Assembly: GCA_023052935.1 (NCBI GenBank)
Contig: CM041298.1
Location: 19,812,871-19,876,870, forward strand
Source of the DNA: Piezodorus guildinii
Lineage: Eukaryota; Arthropoda; Insecta; Hemiptera; Pentatomidae
DNA length: 64,000 nt
Direction: 5' to 3'
Shown: positions 22,206 to 33,957 of the stretch, piece by piece
How positions within the stretch are numbered: the stretch's first letter is position 1
Layout of the letters: each line of letters begins with the position of its first letter
Notes under the pieces: model-generated
Databases searched by the model: none
Told to the model about the DNA's origin: nothing
What the model saw: only the letters and a program-made list of their open reading frames with translations
Translations under genes and position numbers: made by a program

Positions 22206-23019
22206 TTATTATATACAACAATTATTTAGCTTTATCAGCATTTCATTACTCTCCATCAACATTTACAATTTTTTTTTTTCCAATGGTATATTATTCATCT
22301 ATATTACTAAGATATGTTTGCTATTTTCTCCTTTTGTTCGTTATCAAATTTTTTTAACTACTATATTATGATATATATATTTTTTTTTTATCAATGCTAC
22401 TAAGATAATATTTTCTTGTTTTTTTTTTTTGTTTTTTTCGAATCTTCAAAATTAAAGGTACTTTGGAGAAAGAAAATTTAAAATATCAGAATTTTATACT
22501 TGCCGGACTGTTTTAACGATATAGCAAGTTTATTAAAACTCGTTTCAATTTTTTTTAATAAAATCGTAAAAAGGTGCTAAATGCGTAAGTGGCTGTTCTT
22601 ATTTGCTGATTTTTATGACAATGTTGTTATAACAACTCGGGATTATAGTTGTCTTAAATATGAAATTTCTGTTTCGGACGTCTTTTCGTGCTAGAATTAA
22701 AAAGATTTTCACAGACCATTTCCCGCCATTTGGAATCAATGACCCTAAAACACGTATTTCCATTGAAAACTAGAATTCAAATTTTTTTACGAGCGTAATA
22801 CTTTGCCTTACTATATATTTTATAAATCAGAAAGTGGAAAATATCAAATAATTTTATAATTTTTATGTTTTTTAAAACTGTTTTTAATGATACAAAAAGT
22901 AATTTGTTTAAATAACATTATTAATTAATACTTTAATAACACAGCTAGTAAATAGGTTAAAGAAAAAATATAGATATGACCCAGATTAGTAGAAAAGCTA
23001 CCAATTGTTACTCTAAAAA

Positions 23020-23705
23020 TATTTTAAACTAGAAGGTTATGAGGCCATCTTCTCTTCAGACGGCTTGGAGGCTGATCAGGCATTTAAGAGGAAGAAAGCA
23101 TTGAAACTAATGGGTGGGAGTTAAAATGTTTTTCATTAAAGGAGAGGTACCTGGTGGACCAAATCAACGACGTATGGACATTTAGGTCTTAGTAGATAAG
23201 TTTATTCGTGACAAAGTGGGGAGTGTTGAGGATTTAAGAAAGGACTTTGGATTGTAAGTATTGGATACGAGAAGAATTGGATGGTTTAGTAGAGCCCCGA
23301 AGCTTAACTTCGTAGGTCCAGATAGGCCTTATGATTGTCATGTAAATGAGTCTTTTGTACTTAAGTGAAAGGTTAGATGCTAGTGAATGTTGGAATAGCC
23401 AAGCAGTTTCTTGTCTTGTATGCGGATTCCATGTAAGGCGTTTGTCAAGCAGGAGTCTCAAATAGCGGATATGTTCAACTGGGACAAGCGGAATATCATT
23501 AAAGGACACTGTAGGGCAGGATGTTATAGGTTTTCGACGAAGGGTAAAGGTAATTTTTTGGGATTTATTGGAATTGATTTTAATTCTCCAATTCTGACGC
23601 CATACCTCAAGGTCTCTGATGTGGGATTGGAGAGTTTGTGAGGCGATTGTAGGATCGTTATTAACTGATAACACGCAAGTGACACCGGCATAGGTAGAAA
23701 GATAT
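23020..23705 (-). mobile_element. Jk-1 LINE fragment with destroyed catalytic motif
   Basis: A minus-strand Jk-1 copy. The frame 23674-23234 covers the region after the RT active site (ITFTLRRKPI, TWNPHTR, IIRPIWTY). Just upstream, at about 23697-23680, the YADD motif reads Tyr-Ala-Gly-Val, so both catalytic aspartates are lost. The C-terminal RLKRRWPHNLL block is near 23060-23030, with stops in between. Dead copy. Confidence 0.85.
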
Positions 23706-23734
23706 TGCTGTTTTGTATTTATTGTTAAGATATT

Positions 23735-23925
23735 GCTCGAGGGAAAGATGGAACGTAACAGAGGAAGAGGGAGATCGACAAAGCGATGGTGAGATGCTGT
23801 GGCGCAAGATGCGAGGAGTATGTTGAACGTCCGAAACTGGATAATTGTCTACAGGCGAAGGCTCCTAGAGGAGGCTAACACCCACATGGGTTGTAATGAT
23901 ATAAATAATAAAGATTATAACAACG
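23735..23925 (+). mobile_element. RTE-4-like LINE 3' end
   Basis: Encodes the very C-terminal RTE-type block: RGRGRSTKRW, about 20 residues, then NWIIVYRRRLLEEANTHMG. An ATAAATAATAAAG tail follows. About 190 bp, 5'-truncated. Confidence 0.65.
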
Positions 23926-23962
23926 GATGTAAGTCAAAGCCGTGTGTTACGCGCACCAGATT
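23926..23962 (-). repeat. DR-A left-end fragment
   Basis: GTAAGTC..GTGTGTTACGCGCACCAGATTT: the complement of the DR-A left end, directly abutting the poly-T of the next LINE. Confidence 0.6.
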
Positions 23963-25690
23963 TTTTTTTTTTTTACTTTTACTAATTGTTTTTGGGGCGC
24001 GAAAAGGCCTTAAAGACCACACGAATATCATGTTTTCTTCCTCAACTTCCTTCTTTTCGATACTTTCCTCATGGTTTCTTTGTGTTTGCGTTTCCTTTGC
24101 TTCCATGCATAACCCTTTTTTTGCGTTCATAGTCCACGAAGACTTTTATATTGTTCAGTGACCTTCTGTTGGTTCTGTACTAAACCTATTAGTCCTGCTG
24201 AATCAGTCGTGTTTTTGCGCTGATGGAATCGTCGAAAGATTCCATTAACCTTTCAGGGCTCGTCCTCATCATATGTCCATAGAATTTCAGTCTTATTACT
24301 CTAATGTCGGCTTTTTTTGTTAGCGTATATTTCTTTGTAAGACTTTAGCCTGTATTTTTCGGGTGTCTTGTTGGGCCCATAGATTTTTCCAACTATTTTT
24401 CTTTCCACCTTCAGAAGTTTTCCCTAAGCTAGGGAGGCAGGAGGTCTCTGTCCCATAGAGTATCACGGATTTGATTACGGTTTTATAGTGTCGGACTTTG
24501 TCTTTGATGGATAGGCTCTTTTTGTTGTAAACGTTCCCAAGATCGAACCACAAGCTCTCTAATTTCGCGACTTTCCCTTTAAGGCCTTCTCGGTCTGATC
24601 CGTTATTGCAAATGACTTCTCCTAGGTACCTGAATTTTGGGATTACTCTTATCTTTCCACATACGGTTTAGACCGCCTTCTTCTTGTATTTTGAATCCAT
24701 AGTCATTAGTTCTGTCTTTTCAGAGAAGATTTGTAAACCCGTTTTCCTGGCTATCCTTGAGAGGACATTTATCTGAGCGACCGCCTCTTCCTCCGTTTGG
24801 AGGGTGAAGTGGTCTGCATTGGCAAGACACTTTACTTTTACATGGTCCTTCTTCGTATCTAGGACCGCTCCGGAGTTGTTTTCTTTATACAGTTCTATCA
24901 TTATATTATCCAGTACTACATTGAATAATACCGGGGATAGTCCATCTCCTTGTATGAGTCCCGTTTTGATCTGGAACTGTTTGCTGACGTGTCCTTGGTA
25001 CTTGGCTTTCGACTCGGTCTCCGACAGGGCCAGTCCTTTCACCGTCCTGGTTTCCTGGTCGACCCCATATTCCTTGAGTACTTCAAGCAAGGACTCCCTG
25101 TCTACCGAGTCGTACGCCTTCTTGATGTCGACGAACTTAATTAACAGGGCTTTCTGCTCTGGGTTCTGTAATATCTGATCAAGAGCTTAAAATAAGGATC
25201 TGTTCCTGGCATGATCTGTTTTTTCTGAACCATGCCTGGTATTCTTCGATCCTCGGGTCCACTTGTGGGTACAACATGTTTAGGAGTGCTTTGGAGAGAA
25301 TTTTGTATGTTACTGGTAGTAGGCATATCCCTCTGTAGTAATTCACATCGGATTTATCCCCTTTCTTTTGAAGTGGGTGTATCAGGACGGTTCTCCATTC
25401 CTTCAGAATTCTCTCTTCACTCTAGACGTCCATCAACATTTCCGTGACTGTTTTCCTGACATCTTCTTCAGTTAGTTTCCACATTTCCGCAAGAACCCCA
25501 TCTTCTCCCGCCGCTAGGAACGCTATGATCTCGTCCAGTTCCTCGTCGTCCGGTGGGTATGACTCAGCATGTAGAGGGGTGTTGTCGACTGCTGCCAGTT
25601 TTGTAAAAGTGTATGGTGTTGTTTTTCCTGATATTTGTTTCCATTTCCATTTATACATATTGCTTTTACTAATGTGTATATTTAACTTTT
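23963..25690 (-). mobile_element. RTE-2 LINE, long but dead copy
   Basis: Minus-strand LINE of about 1.7 kb, the longest RTE-type copy here. N- to C-terminal blocks are: a PPDDEELDEIIAFL-like pre-RT region (25580-25530), KPGLL-type finger residues with frameshifts (25330-25150), a DIKKAYDSVDRESLL motif A spanning a frame change near 25130-25090, GLIQGDGLSPVLFN motif B (24970-24920), and a palm motif reading Ala-Asn-Ala-Asp-His where Ala-Tyr-Ala-Asp-Asp is expected (about 24820). After this come KYLGEVI-type and LYGTET blocks (24490) and a Lys/Glu-rich tail near 24090-23980. The poly-A tail is the T-run at 23963-23974. The loss of the catalytic Asp proves inactivity. Confidence 0.85.
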
Positions 25691-26611
25691 AAACAAAAAA
25701 TAAAAGTAAAGTGCGATTGAGTGTAAAGTGAAATGCACGAGATTTTAAAGCTTGAAATAGAAATAAGATTGAACCCCTCTACGCCTGGTCCGGATAAGAG
25801 ATGGGTTGGATGAGAGATGCGAAAAATGTTGGATGAGTGGACTGGGTGCGGTTGATCGCTATATTTGTCACTCCCTTCTCAATGGGTCGCCCCTCTCTCT
25901 ACCCCCTACCACCGATCGGGAAATCAAACCATTTACCGCTCATACTCGGAAAATAAGCGGATCGTAATTGATTCAGAGATTATCAATAAATGAAAACCAC
26001 ACTTTTATATAAAACTATCTGAAAAACCGGTGCTGTGCTCACGAATATTTTAGTTGTCTCATCTCTCTATACATGGTATGTTTTTTTATATTTTTTTGAA
26101 ATACAACGTAGATATACTATTTTTTGGAAAGAATTAAAAGGATGAAGTATATTAAAGAATAAATGAAAAATGAATATTACCCGTGATAATCGCCGTGTTG
26201 GTAACAGTCACCAAACCGTTGGTAGGCAAACCATAACCCTCCTCCCACAACATTACTGATAACTATTGTCTTTACAATGTTTGTAACTTAATAATTTATA
26301 TTTCCATATATTATTATATATCAGAGTGGATATAGTATCTTTTGGAAGAAAATGCAATTTTCGAATAAAGGATTTGTGTGTTTTTAGACGAAATAAGACG
26401 AAGGATTAATATACGAAAAACTGTAAAACTAAACCATTGGAATACAAATATCAAAATAAAAATTTCTTAGAAAATGTCCTTTATTACCTTTTTGGAAATC
26501 AACGTCCAAATAAAGATATATTGGGTAAAAGATAATAGCCAACCAGGATAATAAGCAGATCGTAATTGATTTAGAAAATAATCAATTAATGGAAACCACA
26601 ATATTTTATGG
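25691..26611. repeat. Unassigned DNA with a spaced direct repeat
   Basis: No gene recognised. About 55 bp around GATCGTAATTGATT are repeated directly at 25950-26003 and 26553-26610, some 600 bp apart, with about 85% identity by eye. They may be ends of an unidentified element, or a long-terminal-type repeat. The interval is AT-rich and without ORFs. Confidence 0.45.
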
Positions 26612-26830
26612 ACTACAGCTCTACGGTCCCGGGTTCGAATTACGGGCTGTGTAATTTTTATTCTGTTATTTTAACCTAAAAGAGAAAACTTGTTAGGAAG
26701 AACCTCCTAAGGCTCACTCATTCTTTATAAAATGGGTACCTGAATAATCGAGAAAAAACCTGTTAGCTGTACGTGATCCCAGACTAATAACCTTGGCCTA
26801 GAAACAATACCGATTTATCAAAATCCGTCG
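26612..26830 (+). mobile_element. SINE-A, diverged copy
   Basis: Plus-strand SINE-A with a B box GGGTTCGAATT at about 26630, then the ATTCTGTTATTTTAAC, CTCCTAAGGCTC and AATGGGTACCTGAAT body words. The A box is degraded. Confidence 0.7.
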
Positions 26831-26959
26831 TATGGTTTAGAAGGAGTTCTTGGAAAACAAGAATCGCTCTATCATTTTATAGAGAGAGAAAAGATATGTG
26901 CATGCATGATATAATAGAAATAGAAGATAAAACGATTTTTATTTTGGGACAGGGTCCCT

Positions 26960-28225
26960 TAAGAACTATTGGTATCTACAATTAAGACATATATAATGTG
27001 TCTGGCCACATTTAATTGATATTTGATTTGAAATATCAGGCATATTGAGGGTCTGTTTGTAATGACAGTAGGTACTGGAACAGCTGGGTCTTGAATGATG
27101 GTAGGGAAGAAGCATGGCGGATATGAGTGAGCAGGGAATTCCAGAGAGTAGTAGAGCGGACAAGAAAGGAATGATCAAAAGTTGTTGTTCTATGGGTAGG
27201 AATATAAACGTCGGAACGGCGCGATCTTGTTTGGAGGGAATGGACTGACGATTTCAATTGCAGAAGTCTGTGGAAATAGGGAGGTAGCTGGGAGTTGATG
27301 GTTTGGTAAAGATATGATCCTAGGAAATATAGAGGGAAGGAGCCACTTTAACTCACTGTATAAATGGGCCACACGATACATCTTCAGTGTACCAAGCACA
27401 AATCTTAAAAACATGTTCATAATTTGAATTAGCCTGTCCTCGAGCACAGTCGAGAACCCACCGTATGCCATGCAGCAATAGCTGAAGTAGGGGGAAATTA
27501 GTGATGACACAAGGAGCTTACGGGTTGACAGTGAAAGATAAAGTCGGGAGCGATGGAAAAATTTGAAGGTACTTATTGTTTTTCGGGAGATTTGGGCAAC
27601 ATGGGGTTTTCAGGAAAGGGTTTGGTCAATGGTAATACCTAGGTTTTTGACAGAGGCAGTGAAGGTAATTGGGTGATAATTTAGGGTTAGACTCGAAAAT
27701 GTAGTATGGGATCTGATGAGGGGATTGGAACCTATAACAATTGCCTGAGTTTTGATAGCATCTAGCCTATAAGTAAATCTGGAAATCATCAGCGTATAAG
27801 GAAGGGGTGGGGGCAGTGATGAATGAAATTGGGAAGTTCATTGATATAAAAATTAAAAAGGAGAAGAGATATGTTGAACCCTGGGCCACACCTGCCGAAA
27901 GGGCAAGGAAGGAAGACAGAGGATGGTTTGGAATGGTGACAGCTTGAGTTCTATTAGAGGGAAATGATTTAAACCAATGAATAGTGCTGTTGGAAAAGGA
28001 TGAAGATTAGTTTGGAAAAAAAGATAGAGTGATCAAGTCCAGAAGTATTAGTACTGTCAGTTTCTTTTCGTCCATGGCGGTATGTATGTCGCTAGTGATT
28101 TTGAGGGGGGCGGATTGTGTGGAAAAGCCGGGTCGAAAACCATATTGGGGATCATTAAGGATCAAGAAGTTTGGACTTTTCGAGGAAGTTAGACTATTAA
28201 TAGGTAAGCATTTTTAAGAATGTAA
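26960..28225 (-). mobile_element. CR-1 (CR1-like) LINE with RT domain
   Basis: Minus-strand LINE. Reading from 28225 down: QYGFRPGFSTQ finger motif (about 28150), DIHTAMDEKKLTVLILLDL leading to motif A (frameshifted, about 28070), AGVAQGS motif B (about 27885), YADDFQIYL with an intact catalytic pair (about 27795-27770), then RTRSRRSDVYIPTHRT and RSTTLWNSLLTHIRHASS in the C-terminal segment (about 27230-27110). The first frame breaks near motif A, and there are at least three further frameshifts. This C-terminal block (W.sLP.hIRHA) recurs at 46490, 49005 and 43019. Confidence 0.85.
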
Positions 28226-28339
28226 AATAAAAACTGTAAATAATTTAAAATACATATTAAATCCAGAAAACGACAAAACGGATATTAATATAATAATATT
28301 ATTTATTATTATCCTTGTTATTTTATTTGATAGGCCACA

Positions 28340-28475
28340 AAAAAAAAAAAAAAAAAAAAAAAATATAGGAAGGTCTCCATACCCTAGGCTTTAGGTCAGA
28401 AAAAAAAACCAGAATAAATAAGTCTGCAACAGCCAGGGTTCGAATTCGTAGAACAGTAAACTAGGACAGAAATAA
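28340..28475 (-). mobile_element. SINE-A fragment and poly-A run
   Basis: An A-run (28340-28363) is followed by GGAAGGTCTCCATACCCTAG, AGAATAAATAAGTCTGC and GGGTTCGAATTC, the SINE-A body and B-box complement. The body is shortened. Confidence 0.6.
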
Positions 28476-28479
28476 ATTC

Positions 28480-29220
28480 CAATTAGAAAACTAAAAGAAG
28501 AGGTGGAATATTAATAAGAAAAAAAGAATAGATTTTAATCTTTTTTTTTTTTTCTTTTTTTTTTCAAAGCTTATTTGTAATATTCTCAAGGGAAAGAGGG
28601 AGTATAGGGGATGAAAAATATTCGAAATAAGGGATGCAAATGAGGAAATGTAAAATTCATGTGCTGATTATCCTCCTCGGGATTATGTGCCCCGGCCATC
28701 GGTAACGATTACAAACGATCTCACATTCAAACTTTTACCATAACCTTTCTCTTATTCAGTAAAAAGTCCTCCATATAGGAGCCGAATGCTTAGCCTCGCA
28801 GAAGTTGAAAACAAGTGCACTAAAAAGGTTCAGCCTTTTCAACGCTAACAATAAGGAGTTTTATTCTGTAGGAATTTAATGCTCCAACGGTTACACAGAG
28901 AAAATTTCCCTTGTACACAATGTTTCTCGCCCCTATATACAGTTTATTCCGTTTGATTGTTACAACATTTAACAAGAAGGGTTCATTTAGAATGTTGTAA
29001 CGTAGAATGATTGTTAACAATGAAAAAGTTTTGGTTTTGTTTCACACACCTCGTATATTCATTAAAGTCTGACTACGTACGTTGAAATATTTCATAACAG
29101 AAATTACACAATTTAGCATAAATGTTACTGAAAAGAATGTGTTCAATAGAGTCAGGTTTACTCTTCGAAATAGTCTCATAAGAATAACGAGTTGCTTACT
29201 ATGATGCGAAGACTAGAGAA
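28480..29220. other. Unassigned stretch
   Basis: T-run near 28540-28565. The rest shows no family match. The 66-codon minus frame at 28820-29020 has no recognisable domain. Confidence 0.35.
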
Positions 29221-29224
29221 AAAA

Positions 29225-30112
29225 TCTGGTGCGCGCTACACACGACTTTCACTTACCCACGTTTTTAAAACCTATTTAAGAATTTTTAAATACAGTTGAT
29301 ATAAAAATGAATGAAACCATCAAAGAATTAATAAAATTGAATTCCTATAGAAACATGTGTTATATTAAAAAATCTATTATAATATTATATAAAATAATCA
29401 GTTACTTTTATCGGCTTTTTATCACTATTTATTAACTTTTACAAGCTTATGGTATAAGATAAGAATTTTTCAACGGTATATTATACATGTATATTACTGT
29501 TGTTATTTTCAAAAACAAAAAAACTGTATTAAAAATATTTTTTCAGTTTTCTCCTTTAATTGGATATCGAATTCGTTCAACTTATATATTTACTTATTTT
29601 TCATCGGGGGTAACAAGATAATATGGACATTTTTATAGAATCTACAAAATTAAAGGTACTTCAGAGGAAGAAAAATAAAAAATAACGGCATTTAATCCTT
29701 GTCAGACTATTTCAATTAGAATGAAACCTACATCATATTGAAGCCTATTTAATTTTACATCGATATAGCGGGTTTAATCAAATTCGTTCCAGCCGTTTTT
29801 GAGAAAATCGTAAAAAGTTCCAAACTGCATTGTATAAATTGGTTCTTCTGGTTAGCAGATTTTGATGAAAAATTTGTTGGAACATCTCGGGCGTATAGTT
29901 ATCTTAATTATAAAATTTCACTTTCGAACGACTTTTAGTTTTTGCGCTAGACTTACCACAGCCACTCACACTCAAAACGTTTTTGTAGGACTTGGTTATT
30001 TGGACTCTAGGGACCCTAAAACGAGTATTTCAGGCGAGAACTTAAATTCGCAAAGTCTTACGATCGCAATATTTTCCCTTCCAGATATTTCATGTGTATG
30101 TAAGTAAATATA
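29225..30112 (+). repeat. DR-A full-length copy
   Basis: Left end TCTGGTGCGCGCTACACACG, right end ATTTCATGTGTATGTAAGTAA, about 888 bp. The interior is collinear with the 4046 copy. The 81-codon frame (29862-30107) is a DR-A-internal open frame that is not conserved between copies. Confidence 0.8.
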
Positions 30113-30124
30113 AAAAAAAAAAAA

Positions 30125-30590
30125 TTATTATATTATTATCTTTAATAATCTTCTTTTCATCACTCTCTATTAACTTTTAAAAGCTTGAGTATAAGATAAT
30201 ATTTTGTTTAAAATCTTTAATTTTCCAACGATATATCATACATGTATATTACTGCTCTTATGTTCAAAAACAAAAATTTGCATTAAAAAAATATTTCTCA
30301 AGTTTTCTCCTTTAGTTGGGTATCGAATTAATACAATTTATATTTTTACCTGTTTCTCATACGTGGTAGTATCTTATAGTTATCTTAATTATAAAATTTC
30401 ACTTTCGTACGACTTTTAGTTTTTGCGCTAGATTTACCACACTCAAAACGTTTTTGTAGGACTTGGTCATTTGGACTCTGGGGACCCTAAAACGAGTATT
30501 TCAGATGAGAACTTGAATTCATAAAGTTTTACGATCGCAATACTTTCCCTCCCATATATTTCATATATATGTAAGTAAGTGAAAGTAAAA
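30125..30590 (+). repeat. DR-A truncated copy with internal deletion
   Basis: Follows the previous copy head-to-tail. Begins in the left third (CTTTTCATCACTCTCTATTAA) and jumps from the CTCATACGTGGTA block directly to the GTTATCTTAATTATAAAAT block, missing about 300 bp. Ends GTAAGTAAGTGAAAGT and an A-run. Confidence 0.7.
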
Positions 30591-30599
30591 AAAAAAAAA

Positions 30600-31096
30600 A
30601 AAAAAATAGAATCAGAAAACTTATATCTTGAACTATTCCGGAGACGGAATTTTCTCCAAAAGTCATTTCTTCAAAATCACAAATGTTGAAAATCCCAATA
30701 TTATTAAGTCTTTTAGATCTTATCTTCCTCTCTTCGTCAGAATACTGTGAAGTCGTTTTTTGGTCTTGACCCTGTCCTTGAATTTTTTAACTTCGTCCTT
30801 GTTCTAATCTTTAACATCCCTTCTGTAATTTTTAACTCTTGTATGCCATTTTCGGTCTCTTTAAACCTTTAAGGATTGGTTTTTTTCTTGCTGAAAAGGT
30901 TAAAGATTCTTTTAGTTATCCTTCTTGGGTCCAATCTTTCTCATATTGTGTAGGAAATTCTTTTGGTTCTCCTGTACAGAGTCTCATTGTGAATTACTGA
31001 TTTATAAATGAATAATTTTTTTTTTCTGCTTGAAGTGGATTTTTTTGTGAAAAAAAAAACATTTTGAAGATTTTGATTGAAATTAACTATGTAATT
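30600..31096. other. Unassigned stretch
   Basis: No gene or known repeat recognised. It has TTCCTTCTT-type pyrimidine runs at 30720-30960. Confidence 0.35.
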
Positions 31097-31108
31097 AAAG
31101 CTAATTTA

Positions 31109-31387
31109 TAATAATAATAATAATAGGCTTACCGAACCCGAAGGTTCAATGCCTATACCACCAAACTCCGCCTGCACAGACTCGTCTGATGTTCACCGTT
31201 CAAGCCCAAGCCCCCGAGATCAGCCTTAACGCAATCCTCCTATCGACGTTTCGGCCTACCTTTCGGACGCCTACCAGTCGGATCAGCGAATACCAACTTT
31301 CTCAGAATCCGTTCCTCACTAAGCCCAACAACTTTACGCGCCTATTTGAGTCTCCGCGATGCTATCAACTCAATTATATTCACACAA
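31109..31387 (-). mobile_element. RTE-3-like LINE 3' end with 12-bp target duplication
   Basis: 279-bp, 5'-truncated insertion. On the minus strand it encodes the C-terminal RTE-3 block (RRLKW..-like start, then the GRPKG basic segment near 31250) and ends in a (TTA)n tail, seen as TAATAATAATAATAA on the plus strand at 31109-31125. Perfect direct repeats AAAGCTAATTTA lie at 31097-31108 and 31388-31399. Short microsatellite tails are a hallmark of RTE-clade LINEs. Confidence 0.85.
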
Positions 31388-31399
31388 AAAGCTAATTTA

Positions 31400-31720
31400 A
31401 GGACTTTTAAATAATTTTCAAGTTTAAAAAAAGTTTAAGTATTGTATTAGAAAAACACATGTTTCCGAATAAATAATCTAACTATATAAATTATTATCTG
31501 CACCAATCATTTACAATTTGTTTTATCTTCTCAATACCTCTATCCATTATCTTGTGAAAATTCGTAAATATAATATTTTTTTTTTAATCCTTAGCTATCT
31601 AATGGTATATTATACATTAAAATTACTGGTTTTATGTTCAAAAACAGACATTATAAACAAAAATATATATTTTTTTTTAGCATTGCCTAATTTTTGGTCA
31701 ACGTGAGGGATTTGTCTAAG
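31400..31720 (+). repeat. DR-A left third
   Basis: Diverged DR-A interior (AAACACATGTTTCCG, ATGGTATATTATACAT, TTATGTTCAAAAACA), fading after GGTCAACGTG. The left terminus is missing. Confidence 0.5.
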
Positions 31721-31982
31721 GTAGTTATTCATAATGTTGTTATTTTTCACGATATCCTAAACTTCCTTTCGTTCAAGATAAACAATTTTCTGGTCCCCAA
31801 ACTTCACCATTTAAATTCTTCTATATAATCCAGATAAATAATCCAGCGTGTGCTAAATCCTTCCTAATCCTTCTTAATTCTCTCCCTCAAAACTTTCGTC
31901 ACGTAATCACTTCATATACATCCGGAAGCTTTCATTTTGGAAACTTCTCATGAATGTTATTTAATTTAAATAATATTACTTA

Positions 31983-32268
31983 ATTATGGGGTCACCTGTG
32001 GTGTTGTGGATAGCATACACTTAAGGTTGCGGATTTGCGGATTTGGTTCCGCATGTGGCTCTAGGATTTTTAACGGGAGTAAAATATTCTTAGTTATGCC
32101 GTCCTTTGGGGGGACGTAAAAAGGTAGTCCCAAGCAAGTGCGATGTCAGGTACTCGTTAAGGTCCCTATCCAAATTAAACTTTGATTGGCAAAATTTAAA
32201 ACTTCAACTTTAGCATTGTCTGATTAGCCACAGTGGTATAAAAGTGACGTTAAATTAATAAACAGCAA
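31983..32268 (+). mobile_element. SINE-B, near full length
   Basis: tRNA-like head GGGGTCACCTGTGG with a GTTGTGGATAGCATACAC A-box region and a GGTTCCGCA B-box remnant (about 32043). The body and the GTGACGTTAAATTAATAAAC 3' end follow. It belongs to the duplicated segment. Confidence 0.8.
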
Positions 32269-32830
32269 ACAAACAAGCATCGTTAATTCGACGTTCCAGT
32301 CCATCGGTTGGAATGGAAGGAAAATAGTGAGGAAAAAACTGCAGGTTTTGTACGACGAACGTATATAAACTTATACCGTCGTTCTTTTTCATTCATACAT
32401 TTATTCATTGATCTTAATTTCAATTCTTAACTAATATGAGTTGTTAATTGTTATTGTTAGTTAACTAATGATAGAGAAAAGATAAATAAAACTAGTTAAC
32501 TTCCTACATTAATTAGGTATAATTACATGTTATTAATTAGATGTTTTAACTTATCAATTATGATTTTTTAAAGAAACGGTTTTATGAAATATTAGTTTAC
32601 TGTGAGTAAATATTTTTGTAGTCAATTAAACTTTAAATTTCATAAATTATTTGCCATTTCGGTTACCAAAGTCGTATTTTAATAAATATTAGAAAATACC
32701 CCAATTGACTTTTTTCGGTATGAATTTTTTTTTTTTTTGTAATTGATCAATAGCATTATTATTAATTCGCAACTTTCCATACTTATGTTTCAAGCTGGAT
32801 TACTTCATCCAAAAAACGTAAAATGGTGGT
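31983..32830 (-). repeat. Inverted paralogous segment, copy 2 (empty site)
   Basis: Inverted counterpart of 16490-18370. At about 32590-32612 the sequence corresponding to the Jk-1 target (AAACGGTTTTATGAAATATT) is continuous, so it lacks the LINE. It includes SINE-B at 31983-32268 in the equivalent place. Small indels and substitutions show appreciable divergence between the two copies. Confidence 0.75.
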
Positions 32831-32837
32831 TCACAGC

Positions 32838-32960
32838 CACCAGGTACTCGTTCCTATCGTAATTAAAGCTGGATAGGAATAATTTAGAACTTCCACTGTA
32901 GCATTGTCCGATTAACCACAGTAGCAAAAAGTGTTGCTAATTGAATAAACAAACGATGTG
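32838..32960 (+). mobile_element. SINE-B 3' part
   Basis: AGGTACTCGTT..CCACTGTAGCATTGTCCGA..AATAAACAAACG: SINE-B 3' half, about 10 bp beyond the inverted segment. Confidence 0.65.
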
Positions 32961-33234
32961 ATTTAATGATTAAAAACGCAGAAGGATTATTTCTTAAAAT
33001 AAAATTAAAAAAATTATTTTACATGTTTATGATATCACACTTAATTGATTATTCTTTTTCCATTACAAATATTTTATAAATTGTACCATATTTTGATAAA
33101 ATTTCAAGAAAAGCCGTTTTTGTAATTTTTTCAGGAAGTCTCCACCACACGTCTGTGAAGTTGGGGGCCCAGTCGAAAAAATTAATTTTTTTTTAGAGTT
33201 CTGGTAGCCCCCCAAAGAGTTTTAGAGTTCTCGA

Positions 33235-33950
33235 CCACTTTTAGGAATAGTTCTGTAGTTTAAGCCACTCAAAATGACCACCCAAGTAGCGTGGGGGCTA
33301 ACTTCACACGTGTTGCAACTTGGAGGTCTTATAACTTCCTTCCTATTAAGTTTACAAAAAAAAAAATTAAAAATATTGATTAAAATTAAATTTTAGATAG
33401 AGTTCCAGCACTCCTTCGACTAGATCTAAATAAAATTATCTAGAAGTTTTGCTCTGAGATAAGAAATAAAAAAGTTCTGGCCCCTTAAATATTTTGAACA
33501 TTTTTTCGCAACTTTGCGGCCATGTAAGTCCCATACTATCAACTTTAGAGAAAACATTCATAAGGATATTGTTAGAACTCTTAGGGGGGCCAACAGAACT
33601 CCGACTAGAAACAAAGTTTTCCAACAAAAAATTTCAAACAATTTTAAACGAAACAATGGTCAACATTAAACCATAAATAATTTAATAACAGGCCAAAACT
33701 CTATCTAAAATTTAATTTTAATCAATATTTTTAATTTTTAGATTTTTTTTCGGAAATCGTTTTTTTTTAGCCGGGGTTCTGTTTGCTCCCTAAGAGTTCT
33801 AACATTTTTCTATTTGAATTTTTTTTTTGTAAACTTAATAGGAAGGAAGTTATAACACCGCTAAGTTGCAGCACGTGTGAAGTTTGCCCCCCGCTTCTTG
33901 GGTCGTCATTTTGAGTGGCTTAAACTACAGAACTATTTCTAAAAATGTGG
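33235..33950. mobile_element. 0.7-kb hairpin (foldback-type) element
   Basis: The outer arms 33235-33360 and 33826-33950 are inverted repeats of about 120 bp with high identity (shared words TAGTTCTGTAGTTTAAGCCA, ACTTCACACGTG, TATAACTTCCTTCCTATTAA). A second inverted pair lies inside, 33367-33402 and 33707-33742 (AAAAATATTGATTAAAATTA). The central loop (about 33410-33700) has 60-codon frames on both strands that mirror each other and are not credible genes. It resembles a non-autonomous foldback or MITE. Its superfamily is not recognised. Confidence 0.7.
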
Positions 33951-33957
33951 ATGTAAT

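Larger units (their letters stand above)
21595..22830 (+). repeat. DR-A copy interrupted by a second element
   Basis: A short left-end duplicate (21600-21655) is followed by a DR-A copy that starts at about 21668 (TCTGGTGCGGGC), breaks at 21855, resumes near 22210 (TTAGCTTTATCAGCATTTCA) and ends near 22830. The intervening sequence is listed separately. Confidence 0.7.

Noticed and set aside
24804..25692. Plus-strand open frames (24804, 24950, 25232, 25444)
   Set aside because: Complementary to the RTE-2 reverse transcriptase on the minus strand, which has the recognisable motifs.
28029..28217. 62-codon plus-strand frame
   Set aside because: Antisense to the CR-1 reverse transcriptase finger region.
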